A stretch of DNA of 64,000 nucleotides from Microbacterium sp. 8M. Lineage in GTDB: Bacteria > Actinomycetota > Actinomycetes > Actinomycetales > Microbacteriaceae. The position numbers and the translations under genes were made by a program. The DNA lies in contig NZ_LR733284.1 of the NCBI RefSeq assembly GCF_902506375.1, positions 2,713,092-2,777,091 on the forward strand, given 5' to 3'. Shown piece by piece: positions 1-9,317 of this stretch; positions within the stretch are counted from its first letter, which is position 1; each line of letters opens with the position of its first letter. A model generated the notes under the pieces. That model saw only the letters and a list, made by a program, of their open reading frames with translations, searched no databases and was not told where the DNA came from.

Positions 1-79
1 ACCCGCAGCACAGCCATGCTCCGAACGTACCCAGCGTCGCGCGCGCAGCCGCCGAGGCGCTCCGCCGGCCGCCGGATCC

Positions 80-226
80 GGGCCCTTCGACAGGCTCAGG
101 GACCGGGTGGTGCAGGCTCAGGAGCCGGATGTACCCCGGATCGGGCCCTTCGAGAGGCTCAGGGACCGGGTGGTGCAGGCCCAGGACCGGTGGTGCCGGC
201 TCAGGGGACCGGTGGTGCCGGCTCGG
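80..226. repeat. Dispersed repeat copies and a degenerate tandem array downstream of the LCP gene
   Basis: Two copies of the dispersed repeat (core CCCTTCGACAGGCTCAGGG) lie at 80-106 and 143-167. From about 101 the text GGACCGGGTGGTGCAGGCTCA recurs in degenerate form at 101-120, 164-182, 184-203 and 204-226, giving a short tandem array with units of about 20 bases. The array starts just past the stop of the LCP gene, so it may end or fold its transcript. Positions 1-79 show no gene I can support. Confidence 0.6.
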
Positions 227-240
227 GCCGGAGCCGCCGA

Positions 241-1698
241 TCAGTTCGTCGGCGTCGGCGTGGGCTCCGGGTGCAGTGCCTGCTTCACCATCGCGTGGAT
301 CTGGTTCCAGTCGGGCTCGAACTCGTCCACGCCGTTCGCGGGGGTGAGGTCGATCGTGGTGAGCTTCTGCTTCTTCGCCTTCATCATGAGGTCGAAGAAC
401 TCGGGCAGCTTGTCCTGCGGCAGGTCGGTGTCGACCGCTGAGGTGCCCGCCGCGGCGATCTCGTTGAAGTGCGTGAGCACGTTCTGCGGCGTGAACTGCT
501 TCAGCAGCGCATCCTGCAGCTCGCGCTGACGGCGCATCCGGTCGAAGTCGCTCGTGGTGTAGCGCGAGCGCGCGTACCACTGCGCGGTGTCGCCGTTCAT
601 GTGCTGCGGCCCCGGCTCGATCCACCCCGTCGCCCACTCGTCGGCGTTGTCCGGCCCGCCCCACTCCGGCACGTTGCCCTCGGGGAGCCGCTCCTTCACC
701 GTGATGTCGACGCCGCCGAGCGCGTCGATGAGCTTCGCGAAGTCGTTCATGTCGAGGAACACGTAGTACGGGATCTTGATGCCCAGCACGCCCTCTGCCG
801 CGTCCTTCGTGGCTTCCACGGCGGGACGGGATCCATGGTTCTTCGCGTCCGGATAGAGGGACGGTCCGGTGTGGCAGGTCTCCACGGCGTTGGTGAGCTG
901 GTTGATGCCGCTCCCCCAGCCGCAGGTCTCGTCGTCGTGGCCCTGCAGCCCGTCGGGGTACAGGTCGTGCATCGGTCCCGGCGCGAACGGCACGTGCGGC
1001 ATGTCGCGCGGGATTCCGAAGATCGTCGTCTTCCCGGTCTCGGCGTTGACCGAGACGACGGAGATGCTGTCGTAGCGCATCGAGTCGCGCCCCAGGCCGC
1101 TGTCCGCGCCGAGCAGCAGCACGTTGTAGTAGCCGTCGCTGGGCGGCAGGCTCGGCCCGCCGGATCCGAACAGCGTGCTGATCGCGTTGCGGCTGGAGCC
1201 GACGATGTTCGCGGCGGAGGCGGTCGCGCTGCCGCAGAGGCCGAGCACCAGCACGGCCACGAGCGGGATGGCGATCTTCGCGTAGTCCCTGGTGCGCACG
1301 AGCCGCACCAGGCGCAGCGTGTCGAAGGTGAGCACCACCCACAGCACGATGTACCCGAAGCACAGCACCTGGATGAGGCTCAGCACGATCCAGCTCACCC
1401 AGCCGCCGCCGACGGTGAGCCACAGCAGCGCCTGGTGCCAGAGCAGCGCGGTCAGCGCCGCGACGATCACCAGCGCCCACATGAGCAGTGTCGCCCCGAG
1501 ACCGAACCGGCCGAGCCGGCGGTTGCCGGCCAGCACCTGCGCGGATCCGGGGATGAGCACGTTGAGCACCACGAGCCACCAGCCGCGGCGCGTCATCACC
1601 TGCGGCGAGCCGAAATCGGGGTCGCGCATCGGACGCGTGCGGATGAGCCCCGCGCTGGACGCGGAGACCACGCCGGGCCTGGTGAGCATCTGGGTCAC
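241..1698 (-). CDS. LytR-CpsA-Psr (LCP) family protein
   Basis: LCP enzymes attach wall polymers such as teichoic acids or arabinogalactan-like glycans to peptidoglycan, using lipid-linked donors at the outer membrane face. The 485-residue protein has four predicted membrane segments (about 40-55, 68-90, 98-123, 141-165), more than the single one usual in the family. The LCP domain runs from about residue 190, with [10 protein letters not shown] (192-201), RYD (208-210) and IPRD (229-232), and the later ARSR...SDFDRMRRQ block carrying the family arginines. The tail is Pro/Thr-rich. The start is GTG at 1698, overlapping the purE stop as GTGA; an ATG three codons on (1689) is the alternative. 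It is the last gene of the PH-domain/purK/purE run. The substrate polymer cannot be read from the sequence. Confidence 0.88.
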   Translation of the reverse strand: MTQMLTRPGVVSASSAGLIRTRPMRDPDFGSPQVMTRRGWWLVVLNVLIPGSAQVLAGNRRLGRFGLGATLLMWALVIVAALTALLWHQALLWLTVGGGWVSWIVLSLIQVLCFGYIVLWVVLTFDTLRLVRLVRTRDYAKIAIPLVAVLVLGLCGSATASAANIVGSSRNAISTLFGSGGPSLPPSDGYYNVLLLGADSGLGRDSMRYDSISVVSVNAETGKTTIFGIPRDMPHVPFAPGPMHDLYPDGLQGHDDETCGWGSGINQLTNAVETCHTGPSLYPDAKNHGSRPAVEATKDAAEGVLGIKIPYYVFLDMNDFAKLIDALGGVDITVKERLPEGNVPEWGGPDNADEWATGWIEPGPQHMNGDTAQWYARSRYTTSDFDRMRRQRELQDALLKQFTPQNVLTHFNEIAAAGTSAVDTDLPQDKLPEFFDLMMKAKKQKLTTIDLTPANGVDEFEPDWNQIHAMVKQALHPEPTPTPTN

Positions 1699-2210
1699 AG
1701 GCTGTCCTTCAGCCGCCGGTTCTTCTCCTCGACCTGCGCCTCGAGATCGCGCGCATAGGACTCGATCCGATCGGCCAGGGCGGTATCCGCGGTGCCGAGG
1801 ATCCGCGCGGCGAGGATGCCCGCGTTGCGTGCCCCGCCGATCGAGACCGTGGCGACGGGGATCCCCGCCGGCATCTGCACGATGGAGAGCAGCGAGTCCA
1901 TGCCGTCCAGATACGCGAGCGGCACGGGCACGCCGATCACCGGAAGCGCCGTGACGGAGGCGAGCATCCCCGGCAGATGCGCGGCGCCGCCGGCACCGGC
2001 GATGATCGCCTTCAGCCCCCGCGCGCGCGCCTCCGTGCCGTAGCGGTGCAGCTTCTCGGGCGTGCGGTGCGCGGAGACCACCTCGACCTCGTGCGGAATG
2101 CCGAACTCGGTCAGCGCCTCGGAGGCGGCGCTCATCACGCGCCAGTCGGAGTCGGATCCCATCACGACGCCGACGAGGGGCGCGGCGGATGCGTGCAGTG
2201 TCCCAGTCAC
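1695..2210 (-). CDS. purE: N5-carboxyaminoimidazole ribonucleotide mutase (PurE class I)
   Basis: PurE converts N5-CAIR, the product of PurK, to CAIR in de novo purine synthesis in the cytoplasm. The 171-residue length fits class I PurE. Diagnostic motifs are GSDSDW (18-23), SAHRTP (46-51) and [10 protein letters not shown] (73-82, with the catalytic histidine), followed by [15 protein letters not shown]. It lies 106 bases downstream of purK, so the two work as the usual bacterial two-enzyme pair; the gap holds a copy of the dispersed repeat. The downstream LCP gene overlaps it by four bases. Confidence 0.96.
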   Translation of the reverse strand: MTGTLHASAAPLVGVVMGSDSDWRVMSAASEALTEFGIPHEVEVVSAHRTPEKLHRYGTEARARGLKAIIAGAGGAAHLPGMLASVTALPVIGVPVPLAYLDGMDSLLSIVQMPAGIPVATVSIGGARNAGILAARILGTADTALADRIESYARDLEAQVEEKNRRLKDSL

Positions 2211-2278
2211 CCGTCCAGGCTACGGGGGGCGGCTGTGAGAACCCCGCTGCGGCGCGCTGGGGCGCGGAAGCGGGACTC

Positions 2279-2305
2279 GGGCCCTTCGACAGGCCCAGGG
2301 ACCGG
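2279..2305. repeat. Dispersed repeat copy between purK and purE
   Basis: A copy of the dispersed element (CCCTTCGACAGGCCCAGGG core) sits 12 bases past the purK stop. Its ends (GGGCCCT and AGGGACC) can pair imperfectly. Between two genes whose products act in sequence it could alter mRNA stability or read-through; that is inference. Confidence 0.6.
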
Positions 2306-2316
2306 CGCTCAGCGCG

Positions 2317-3441
2317 TCAGCCGAACGCCGCCGCCGCGGCGCGGGCCTCGGCCAGCACGGCCTCGAGGTCGGACCCGTTCAGGTTCACGTGCCCGACCTT
2401 GCGGCCGGGACGCGGCGCCTTGCCGTAAGTGTGCACCTTCGCGTTCGGGCTCGCGGCGAGCGCGGCGGGGACGCGATCCAGCATCTCCGCCCCCTCGGGC
2501 CCGCCGAGGATGTTGATCATCACCGACCAGTCCGCGTGCGGGGCGGTGTCCCCGAGCGGCAGGTCGGCGACCGCGCGCAGGTGCTGCTCGAACTGTCCGG
2601 TCACGGCGCCGTCCTGGCTCCAGTGCCCCGAGTTGTGCGGGCGCATGGCGAGCTCGTTCACCAGGATCCGCCCATCCGCGGTCTGGAACATCTCCACCGC
2701 GAGCATGCCCGTGACATCGAGCCCCTCGGCGATCTCGCGGCCGATACGGGCGGCCTCGGCGAGGTGCGCGGCGTCGACGCCCGGCGCGGGCGCGATCACC
2801 TCGGCGCAGACGCCCCCCTTCTGCACGGTCTCCACGACGGGGTACGACACGGACTCGCCGCCCGGGCGCCGGGCGACCTGCTGGGCGAGCTCGCGCACGA
2901 ACGGCACGAGCTCCTCGACGAGCAGCGCGTCGCCGGGGCCGAGGGTCGCGAACCAGTCCGCCGCCTCGTCCGCCGCGGAGACCACGCGCACGCCCTTGCC
3001 GTCGTAGCCGCCCCGGGGCGTCTTCACCACGCCGCGTCCGCCGTGCGCATCGAGGAAGGCCTGCAGCTCGGCGCTGTCCGTGGCCCGGGCCCAGTCGGGC
3101 TGCGGGGCGCCCAGCTCGGCGAGGCGGGCGCGCATGTCGAGCTTGTCCTGGGCGAACCGCAGCGCATCGGGCCCCGGGTGCACGGCCACGCCGTCGGCGA
3201 CGAGGGCGCGCAGCACCTCCTGCGGCACGTGCTCGTGGTCGAACGTGATGACGTCGACGTCGGCGGCGAAACGGCGCACGGTGTCCAGATCGCGGTAGTC
3301 GCCCACGGCGGTCGCGGCGAGCTGCGCGGACATGCCCTCGTCCTCCGCGAGCACGCGGATGTCGATGCCCAGCTCGACCGCCGGAGCGATCATCATCCGC
3401 GCCAGCTGTCCGCCGCCGATCACACCCACACGCAACGCCAT
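2317..3441 (-). CDS. purK: 5-(carboxyamino)imidazole ribonucleotide synthase (PurK)
   Basis: PurK is an ATP-grasp enzyme that makes N5-CAIR from AIR, bicarbonate and ATP. The 374-residue protein opens with VGVIGGGQLARMM (5-17), typical of PurK, and has the ATP-grasp pieces VKTPRGGYDGKGV, EELVPFVRELAQQVAR, GMLAVEMF and VNELAMRPHNSGHWS. The ATG at 3441 is preceded by GGAG at a good distance; an in-frame ATG at 3462 would add seven residues. It follows the PH-domain gene by 95 bases on the same strand and feeds PurE. Confidence 0.95.
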   Translation of the reverse strand: MALRVGVIGGGQLARMMIAPAVELGIDIRVLAEDEGMSAQLAATAVGDYRDLDTVRRFAADVDVITFDHEHVPQEVLRALVADGVAVHPGPDALRFAQDKLDMRARLAELGAPQPDWARATDSAELQAFLDAHGGRGVVKTPRGGYDGKGVRVVSAADEAADWFATLGPGDALLVEELVPFVRELAQQVARRPGGESVSYPVVETVQKGGVCAEVIAPAPGVDAAHLAEAARIGREIAEGLDVTGMLAVEMFQTADGRILVNELAMRPHNSGHWSQDGAVTGQFEQHLRAVADLPLGDTAPHADWSVMINILGGPEGAEMLDRVPAALAASPNAKVHTYGKAPRPGRKVGHVNLNGSDLEAVLAEARAAAAAFG

Positions 3442-3536
3442 CGGATCTCCATTCCTCGGCATCCATTCTTCCGCATGCGCACGGTCGCCCGGTCCCCGGG
3501 GATCTCGCGAGCGCGGGTCGGCCGGAGCGCTCGGCC

Positions 3537-4094
3537 TCAGGCTCCGAAGCTCGCGGCCTGCGCGTCGCGGTGCGCGAGGATCTGACCCACCTCGATCTGG
3601 TCGGCGAGGGTCTCCTGCACCAGGGCGACGTTCGGCACGTCGCGCAGGCGCAGCGGCGCGTCCACGCCGTTGGAGAGCAGGATCGTGCCGGCGCCCACCA
3701 TGCGCTGCAGCGGACCGCGGCGCACCGTGATCGTGTACCCGCGGGTGTGCGACATCTCGGTGCTGCTGCGGGATCCGATGCCGTCGCGCACGATCACGCG
3801 CCGGGTGGTGATCGTGACCTGGCGCGCGAGCCACCCGAAGTACGGCACGACGACGAGCAGCAGCACGATCACGCCCGCGGCAGCCCACAGCATCCAGTCC
3901 TTCGCCCAGCCGGCGATCGGCGCGGGGAGGTTCCCGGTGAAGTACCCCGTCGCACCGGCGACGGCGATGAGCACGAGAGCCGACCAGAACAGGTGCCGGG
4001 CGTGCGGGTGGAACCGTGCGATGAGGCGTTCCTCGGCCGGCACGCCGGGCGGCGGCGTCAGAGGCCGCCCGCTCAGACTCACCGGTTGGGTCAC
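3537..4094 (-). CDS. PH domain-containing membrane protein
   Basis: This 185-residue protein has a Pro-rich N-terminus, two membrane segments (about 34-50 and 68-90) and a C-terminal bacterial PH (YdbT/bPH2-like) domain, with ITTRRVIVRDGIGSRSSTE followed by GAGTILLSNG. Such proteins are membrane-anchored with a lipid- or protein-binding barrel in the cytoplasm; their exact job is unknown. The start is GTG at 4094. Position directly upstream of purK is, as I recall, common in Microbacteriaceae, and suggests co-transcription rather than a purine role. Confidence 0.8.
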   Translation of the reverse strand: MTQPVSLSGRPLTPPPGVPAEERLIARFHPHARHLFWSALVLIAVAGATGYFTGNLPAPIAGWAKDWMLWAAAGVIVLLLVVVPYFGWLARQVTITTRRVIVRDGIGSRSSTEMSHTRGYTITVRRGPLQRMVGAGTILLSNGVDAPLRLRDVPNVALVQETLADQIEVGQILAHRDAQAASFGA

Positions 4095-4172
4095 GGCTCC
4101 ATTCTGACCGGTTCCGGCGACATCGGCGCCGCCCGGGAGGGTGTGTCCCGAGGCTCGGAACGCTCCGAGGGG

Positions 4173-4841
4173 TCAGACGACGAGCGCGATCGCGACGCCG
4201 TCCCATCCCTTGACGCCGACGGTCTGCAGGGCGGTGGCGTCGAAGCGCGGGTCGCTGCCGAGCAGCTCGAGCCCCGCTCTCGTGCCGAGGACCTTGGAAT
4301 CGGCGGATTCCGGATCGACAATGTCGCCGTCCCGGCCGATGTTGTCGACGACCACGACGGTGCCTGGATGTCCGAGACGCGCAGCCCAGTCGAGGTAGAT
4401 CGTGTTCGACTCCTTGTCCGCGTCGATGAAGACGAGGTCGAAGGGCCCCGGGTCCGCGAGGCCCGGCAGCACGTCCGCCGCCCGCCCGACGAGGATCTCG
4501 ACCCGATCGCCGACGCCCGCCGCGTCGATGCTCGCCCGCGCCACCGCCGCGTTGGCGGGTTCGGCCTCGATGGTGACGACGCGACCGCCGTCGCCGACGG
4601 CCCGTGCCATCCAGATCGTGGAGTATCCGCCGAGCGTGCCGATCTCGAGCACCCGCCGCGCCCCGGAGATCCGCACCAGCAGGTTCAGCAGCTTGCCGCT
4701 GACGGGCGCGACCTCGATCGCCGGCATCCCCGCTTCCTGCTGCGCGGTCAGCGCGGCCTCGAGCGCGGGGTCGTGTCCCACCAGGGTCTCGGCGAGGTAG
4801 TCGTCTGCGGCGCGCCAGTTCGCGAGGGTCGGTTCAGCCAT
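4173..4841 (-). CDS. SAM-dependent O-methyltransferase (catechol/caffeoyl-CoA OMT family)
   Basis: A 222-residue class I methyltransferase. The SAM loop is LEIGTLGGYS (65-74); FIDADK (138-143) and VVVDN (163-167) supply the metal-binding acidic residues typical of cation-dependent family 3 O-methyltransferases, as is the overall length. The substrate is unknown; actinobacterial members act on small catechol-like acceptors or remain unassigned. It appears to be transcribed alone, convergent with nothing and separated by 78 bases from the PH-domain gene downstream. Confidence 0.87.
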   Translation of the reverse strand: MAEPTLANWRAADDYLAETLVGHDPALEAALTAQQEAGMPAIEVAPVSGKLLNLLVRISGARRVLEIGTLGGYSTIWMARAVGDGGRVVTIEAEPANAAVARASIDAAGVGDRVEILVGRAADVLPGLADPGPFDLVFIDADKESNTIYLDWAARLGHPGTVVVVDNIGRDGDIVDPESADSKVLGTRAGLELLGSDPRFDATALQTVGVKGWDGVAIALVV

Positions 4842-4872
4842 GCGCCCAGCTTCACCGCTTCCGGCATGAGGA

Positions 4873-5895
4873 TCAAGAGCCTGGGACGGGAGGCGGCGCC
4901 GAAGGCAGTGTCCGGGGGCGGTCTGCGGCGAGCCCGGGCTGCCGGCGGAACTGGCCAGCGGCGATCAGGACGACGATGACCACGATGCCGACGATCCAGC
5001 CGGAGACCCCGAGCGGAAGCACCAGAGCCGGATCCGGCTTCGACCCCGCCGCGAAGAACCAGAGGTACATCGCGGCCGACGCGTTGAGCGCGCCGTGCGC
5101 GAACACGGCAGGCCACAGCGAAGCGGACCGCAGCCGCAGCCAGCCGAACAGCACGCCGAGCACGACGCATCCGCCCGTCATCAGCAGCACGCCCGTGATG
5201 TCGGTGCGGCCGAAGTTGTAGCCGAGAAGGATGAGCGGCGCGTGCCAGAGCCCCCAGATCAGCCCGCTCAGCAGGAGCGCCGGCCAGGTGCCCCAGCGGC
5301 GCAGCGCAGGAACCAGGAAGCCGCGCCAGCCCAGCTCCTCACCGAAGGCGGCGACGGCGTTGACGGTGGCTCCGGCGGCCGGGATGCTCGCCGCCTGCGC
5401 CGCGATCAGGACGGCGGTGGGCGGCAGCGGCGTGCCCGCGGGGACCTTCGCGGCGAGGAGTCCCGCGAACCCGGAGAATCCCGCGAGATCGACCGTCAGC
5501 CACCCGCACAGCACGGAGAGGGCGGTGCCGGCGAGCACGAGCACGGGCGGCACCAGCAGCCCGATCACCGCCATCCCGACCACGCGCTTCGCGGGCCGGA
5601 GCGGCCACAGCCCGAGGAAGCGCAGCCGGGATCCCCGCGGGATCGGGCGCAGCACCGCGAGCACGATCAGCACGGCGAGCGCGGGTGTGTACATCACTGC
5701 GGCCATGAGGGGCACCGCATACGGCTCCCGCAGCCCGTCGCCGAGCCAGAGCGGCAGTGCGGCCAGCCACGCCAGGCCGCACGCCAGCACCACGTACGCG
5801 ACGATCGCGGCCGCGCTGATGCGGACCGGTCCTCCGGCGCCGGTCGCCTCTCCGGTATCGGTCGCGGCGCTCTTCGCCCGCAGCTCGTCAGTCAT
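4873..5895 (-). CDS. CPBP family intramembrane metalloprotease
   Basis: The 340-residue protein has about eight membrane segments and the Abi/CPBP (Rce1-like) signature: EE (186-187) with R191 in FGEELGWRGF, H218 in LWHAPLILL, and H267 with N271 in FAHGALN. These form the buried metal site of CAAX-type proteases. In bacteria such proteins are linked to bacteriocin immunity or membrane-protein processing; the substrate here is unknown. The ATG at 5895 overlaps the end of the DUF1648 gene by eight bases, so it is the third gene of a GntR-DUF1648-CPBP operon. Confidence 0.85.
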   Translation of the reverse strand: MTDELRAKSAATDTGEATGAGGPVRISAAAIVAYVVLACGLAWLAALPLWLGDGLREPYAVPLMAAVMYTPALAVLIVLAVLRPIPRGSRLRFLGLWPLRPAKRVVGMAVIGLLVPPVLVLAGTALSVLCGWLTVDLAGFSGFAGLLAAKVPAGTPLPPTAVLIAAQAASIPAAGATVNAVAAFGEELGWRGFLVPALRRWGTWPALLLSGLIWGLWHAPLILLGYNFGRTDITGVLLMTGGCVVLGVLFGWLRLRSASLWPAVFAHGALNASAAMYLWFFAAGSKPDPALVLPLGVSGWIVGIVVIVVLIAAGQFRRQPGLAADRPRTLPSAPPPVPGS

Positions 5896-6961
5896 GATCC
5901 GTTCCACCTTCCTCGCGCACTGCGGTCGTCGGCGTGCGATCCAGGTACGCCCGCAGCACCGCCGCACCCACCGCGGCGCCGTCGACCGTGACCACGAGCG
6001 GGCGCCTGCCGCGTCGCTCCACCTCGATCGCGGGCCCTCGGCGCAGCACGATGCCGGTGCGCCCGTCGAGGCCGAGCCGCCAGCCGAAGCCGCCGAACTC
6101 GCCGAACGGGTTGCAATCGACGGCGCGGACCGAGACGACATCGTCGAGCGGCACATGCACGCGCGGGAAGCCGACCATCGAGCGCACCAGGAGCCCGCCC
6201 GGGCCCACGCGCACCCGGAACGACGCGGAGGTCGCGAACGCCACGCCGACCAGCAGCAGCGTCAGGGCCGGAATCCACATCCGATCCGTGAACCGGATCG
6301 CCATCACCGCGGTGACGCCGACCACGAGCACGACGATCAGTGAGACGAGGATCACCGCCGGCCGGGACAGGCTCGCGGTCGCCAGCCACACCACGCGCTC
6401 CCCGCGTGCGATCGAGTCGATATGCACGGGTTGCAGCGGAGCCGCAGGGGCCGGGCGCACGTGCGGCTGCACCAGCCACCCGACGCCGATGAGCACCACG
6501 AAGACCGCGAACGCGCCGACCATCCACCACCCCGCATCGGGCGCACGGGAGGCGTCGGCGAGACCGCGCTGCATGCCCACCGCGCTGAGCACGATCACGG
6601 CGCTCAGACCCGAGATCCCCAGGGCCATCGCGGCCAGCAGCCGCGCGGCGCCACCCCAGTGGTCGCGCACGCCGAGCAGGGTGACGGCCGTCATCGTCGC
6701 GGGCAGGACCAGGCCCAGCAGCACCGCCATCCAGACGAAGGTGGCCGGCGGACCGTAGCCGTCCGGACCGGACGGGCCCCAGTGCGTGACCGCGGGAGAG
6801 GGCAGCTCCGGCAGCCAGGACAGGATCAGCAGGGTCACGACGCCGGAGAGCAGCAGCGGGAGCACCACGCCCACGACGAGCGCGATCAGCCGCGCACGCC
6901 TCAGCTCCTGGGTCGGAACGGCCGTCACGTCCTGCGTGACCGGATCCGTGCGATCGTTCAT
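5888..6961 (-). CDS. DUF1648 domain-containing membrane protein
   Basis: A 357-residue multi-pass membrane protein. Near the N-terminus, after the first membrane segment, it has the DUF1648 pattern LPSPAVTHWGPSGPDGYG, followed by several hydrophobic segments (about 60-85, 100-125, 140-160, 205-245). The C-terminal third is soluble and beta-rich. DUF1648 proteins are commonly paired with YtrA-type GntR regulators, as here, but their function is unknown. I chose MNDRTD at 6961 because the longer upstream reading lies in GntR coding sequence. Confidence 0.78.
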   Translation of the reverse strand: MNDRTDPVTQDVTAVPTQELRRARLIALVVGVVLPLLLSGVVTLLILSWLPELPSPAVTHWGPSGPDGYGPPATFVWMAVLLGLVLPATMTAVTLLGVRDHWGGAARLLAAMALGISGLSAVIVLSAVGMQRGLADASRAPDAGWWMVGAFAVFVVLIGVGWLVQPHVRPAPAAPLQPVHIDSIARGERVVWLATASLSRPAVILVSLIVVLVVGVTAVMAIRFTDRMWIPALTLLLVGVAFATSASFRVRVGPGGLLVRSMVGFPRVHVPLDDVVSVRAVDCNPFGEFGGFGWRLGLDGRTGIVLRRGPAIEVERRGRRPLVVTVDGAAVGAAVLRAYLDRTPTTAVREEGGTDHD

Positions 6962-7007
6962 GACCGCTTCCTCTCTCTGCGGCCAGACGCGCGACCGGGC
7001 CGGGCAC

Positions 7008-7367
7008 TCATCGCTCCCCCGCCCCTTGCGCGGCGACGAGCGCGGCGAGCGTCGCCGGGGTGAGCCCGAGCGCTGCGCCGCGCCGGACGAGCTCCGCGAT
7101 GTCATCGGCGACCTCGGCGAGAGGCGCCGCACTGGCGGAGAGCACGGCGCCACGACCCCGCCGGAGGTCCACCAGCCCCTCGTCGCGGAGTTCCTGATAC
7201 GCGCGCAGCACGGTGTGGACGTTCACGTCGATCGCGGACGCCAGCTCCCGCGCGGCGGGCAGACGGTCGCCGGGGCGCAGACGCCCCGCTAGCACCTCCG
7301 CGCGCACGGATGCCGCGATCTGCTCGAACAGCGGGCGCGCGCTGTCGGCGTCGATCCGGATCAGCAT
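7008..7367 (-). CDS. GntR family transcriptional regulator (YtrA type)
   Basis: At 119 residues this is the short YtrA type of GntR regulator: an N-terminal winged helix (about 10-75, with [20 protein letters not shown] and [19 protein letters not shown]) and a short C-terminal helix tail instead of a ligand-binding domain. The ATG at 7367 follows a strong GGGAGGTG site. It heads the operon with the DUF1648 and CPBP proteins, which it most likely represses along with itself. The 158-base divergent region to 7526 would hold the operator; I could not pick out a clear palindrome. Confidence 0.88.
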   Translation of the reverse strand: MLIRIDADSARPLFEQIAASVRAEVLAGRLRPGDRLPAARELASAIDVNVHTVLRAYQELRDEGLVDLRRGRGAVLSASAAPLAEVADDIAELVRRGAALGLTPATLAALVAAQGAGER

Positions 7368-7525
7368 TCCGCACCTCCCGCCACCGTGATCGCTTGTACG
7401 CAGTTATTCTAGGACAACTAGATCAATTGTGGGACGGATCCCACCGAATCCGCACCGGCAGGGCCGATTTGTGGAAGAGGTCCCGTCGATTCCCCATTCG
7501 TCGGCCCCGCACCGACACTGGCAGC

Positions 7526-7996
7526 ATGCGCATGACACCCCGTCGCCTGGCCCTGGGCATGAGTCTCTGGATCCCCAATCTCTTCAGCGGCATCCGGGTC
7601 CGCGGCTTCAGCGAGGACTGGACCCGCGCGACGGTCGAGCTGCACGTCAACCTCTTCACCCGCAACTACGTGAAGACGGCGTTCGGCGGATCCATGCAGG
7701 CCATGACGGATCCGTACTTCTTCATGCTGGTCATGCACCAGCTCGGTCGCGACTACGTCGTGTGGGACACCCGTGGCGAGATCGAGTTCCTCAAGCCGGG
7801 GCGCGGCGTGCTCACGGCGCGGTTCGAAGTGCCGAAGGAACGGGTCGCCGCCATCCGTGCCCGCGCCGAGGGCGGCGCCAAGGTGCTGGAATGGTTCGAG
7901 ACGGAGATCACGGACCGCTCGGGCGACGTGGTGGCGCGGGTGCGCCGCGAGGTCTACGTCCGCGAGAAGAAGCGGGTCACGGCCGCCAAGGCATGA
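7526..7996 (+). CDS. DUF4442 (thioesterase-fold) protein
   Basis: A 156-residue protein matching the DUF4442 hot-dog-fold family by its N-terminal text (NLFSGIRVRGFSEDWTRATV, then NYVKTAFGGSMQAMTDP) and length. The family is related to acyl-CoA thioesterases but no activity can be assigned from sequence. Two in-frame ATG codons (7526, 7532) are possible starts. It stands divergent to the GntR operon and 52 bases ahead of the permease gene. Confidence 0.75.
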   Translation: MRMTPRRLALGMSLWIPNLFSGIRVRGFSEDWTRATVELHVNLFTRNYVKTAFGGSMQAMTDPYFFMLVMHQLGRDYVVWDTRGEIEFLKPGRGVLTARFEVPKERVAAIRARAEGGAKVLEWFETEITDRSGDVVARVRREVYVREKKRVTAAKA

Positions 7997-8048
7997 TCGA
8001 GCGCTCCGCGGATCCCGGACGGCCCCGCCGATCCCGGATGATGGAGGC

Positions 8049-9317
8049 ATGCCTCTCGCCCGCCGCCTGACCCTCGCCGACGCCGTCGCAATCGGCCTCG
8101 GATCCATGATCGGCGCCGGCGTCTTCACCGTGTGGGGCCCGGCGATCGGCACCGCCGGATCCGGCCTGCTCATCGCCCTGGTCATCGCCGGCATCGTGGC
8201 CTACTGCAATGCGACCTCGTCCGCCCGGCTCGCCGCCGCGCACCCGGTCTCGGGCGGCGCCTACGCGTACGGGCGCGCGGAGCTCGGGCCGTGGTGGGGC
8301 TTCGTCGCCGGCTGGTGCTTCGTGATCGGCAAGCTCGCGAGCTGCGCCGCGATGGCGATGACGGTCGCCGCCTACGTCGCACCCCTCGCGTGGCAGAAGC
8401 CCGTCGCGATCGGCGTGGTGGCGCTGCTCACCGCGGTCACCTGCTTCGGAGTGACCCGCACCGCCCGCCTCACCCAGGCGCTGGTCGCGGTCACGCTGCT
8501 GGGCCTCGTCGTCGTGCTCGCCGCGGCGGGCGCGGCCCTGCCGGCGGCCTCCCCCGCACCGCTGCCGGGCGGCACCGGGTACGGTGTGCTCCAGGCCGCG
8601 GGGCTGCTCTTCTTCGCGTTCGCGGGATATGCGCGCATCGCGACCATGGGCGAGGAGGTGCGCGACCCCGCGCGCACCATCCCGCGAGCCGTCGTGCTCG
8701 CCCTGGCCGCCGTGCTGGTGATCTACGCGCTCGTCGGCGGTGCGGTCGCGCTGACGCTCGGCGGGGCGGCCGCGGGTTCCTCCGCGCCCCTGGTCGGCGT
8801 CGTCGAAGCGGCCGGCTGGACCTCCGCCACTCCAGCCGTCCGGGTCGCCGCCGCCGCTGCCGCGACCGGGGCGCTGCTGGCCCTGCTGTCGGGGATCGGG
8901 CGCACGTCGCTGGCGATGGCGCGGGAGCGCGACCTGCCGTCGGCGCTGGCCGGGATCGATCCGCGACACCACGTGCCCCGGCGTGCGCAGCTCGCGGCCG
9001 GGCTTGTCGTGATCGTGGTCGTGGCCGTCGCTGATCTGCGCGGCGCGATCGGGTTCTCCTCGTTCGGGGTGCTGCTGTACTACTTCGTCGCCAACGTGAG
9101 CGCGCTGGCCCGCGACCGGGCGGCGGCGCGCGAGCGGCGGACTCGGTGGTGGCCGAGGCCGCTGCCCGTCATCGGCGCATTCGGCTGCATCCTCCTCGTC
9201 GCGACGCTCCCGCTGGGTTCCGTGCTGATCGGGACCGGAGTGGTCGCCGTGGGCGTCGCCCTCCGGTCGATCAGGATCGCCCGGGATCGGCGGCGGAGCG
9301 GTACGACGAAGGCGTGA
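8049..9317 (+). CDS. APC family amino acid permease
   Basis: A 422-residue integral membrane transporter with about twelve hydrophobic segments. The first helix has the APC signature AIGLGSMIGAGVF (broken helix with a Gly-rich substrate loop), followed by NATSSARLAAAHPVSGGAY, both typical of the amino acid/polyamine/organocation superfamily. FFAFAGYARIATMGEEVRDP marks helix 6 and the next loop. The likely substrate is an amino acid or amine. The last 47 bases overlap the convergent AraC gene. Confidence 0.87.
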   Translation: MPLARRLTLADAVAIGLGSMIGAGVFTVWGPAIGTAGSGLLIALVIAGIVAYCNATSSARLAAAHPVSGGAYAYGRAELGPWWGFVAGWCFVIGKLASCAAMAMTVAAYVAPLAWQKPVAIGVVALLTAVTCFGVTRTARLTQALVAVTLLGLVVVLAAAGAALPAASPAPLPGGTGYGVLQAAGLLFFAFAGYARIATMGEEVRDPARTIPRAVVLALAAVLVIYALVGGAVALTLGGAAAGSSAPLVGVVEAAGWTSATPAVRVAAAAAATGALLALLSGIGRTSLAMARERDLPSALAGIDPRHHVPRRAQLAAGLVVIVVVAVADLRGAIGFSSFGVLLYYFVANVSALARDRAAARERRTRWWPRPLPVIGAFGCILLVATLPLGSVLIGTGVVAVGVALRSIRIARDRRRSGTTKA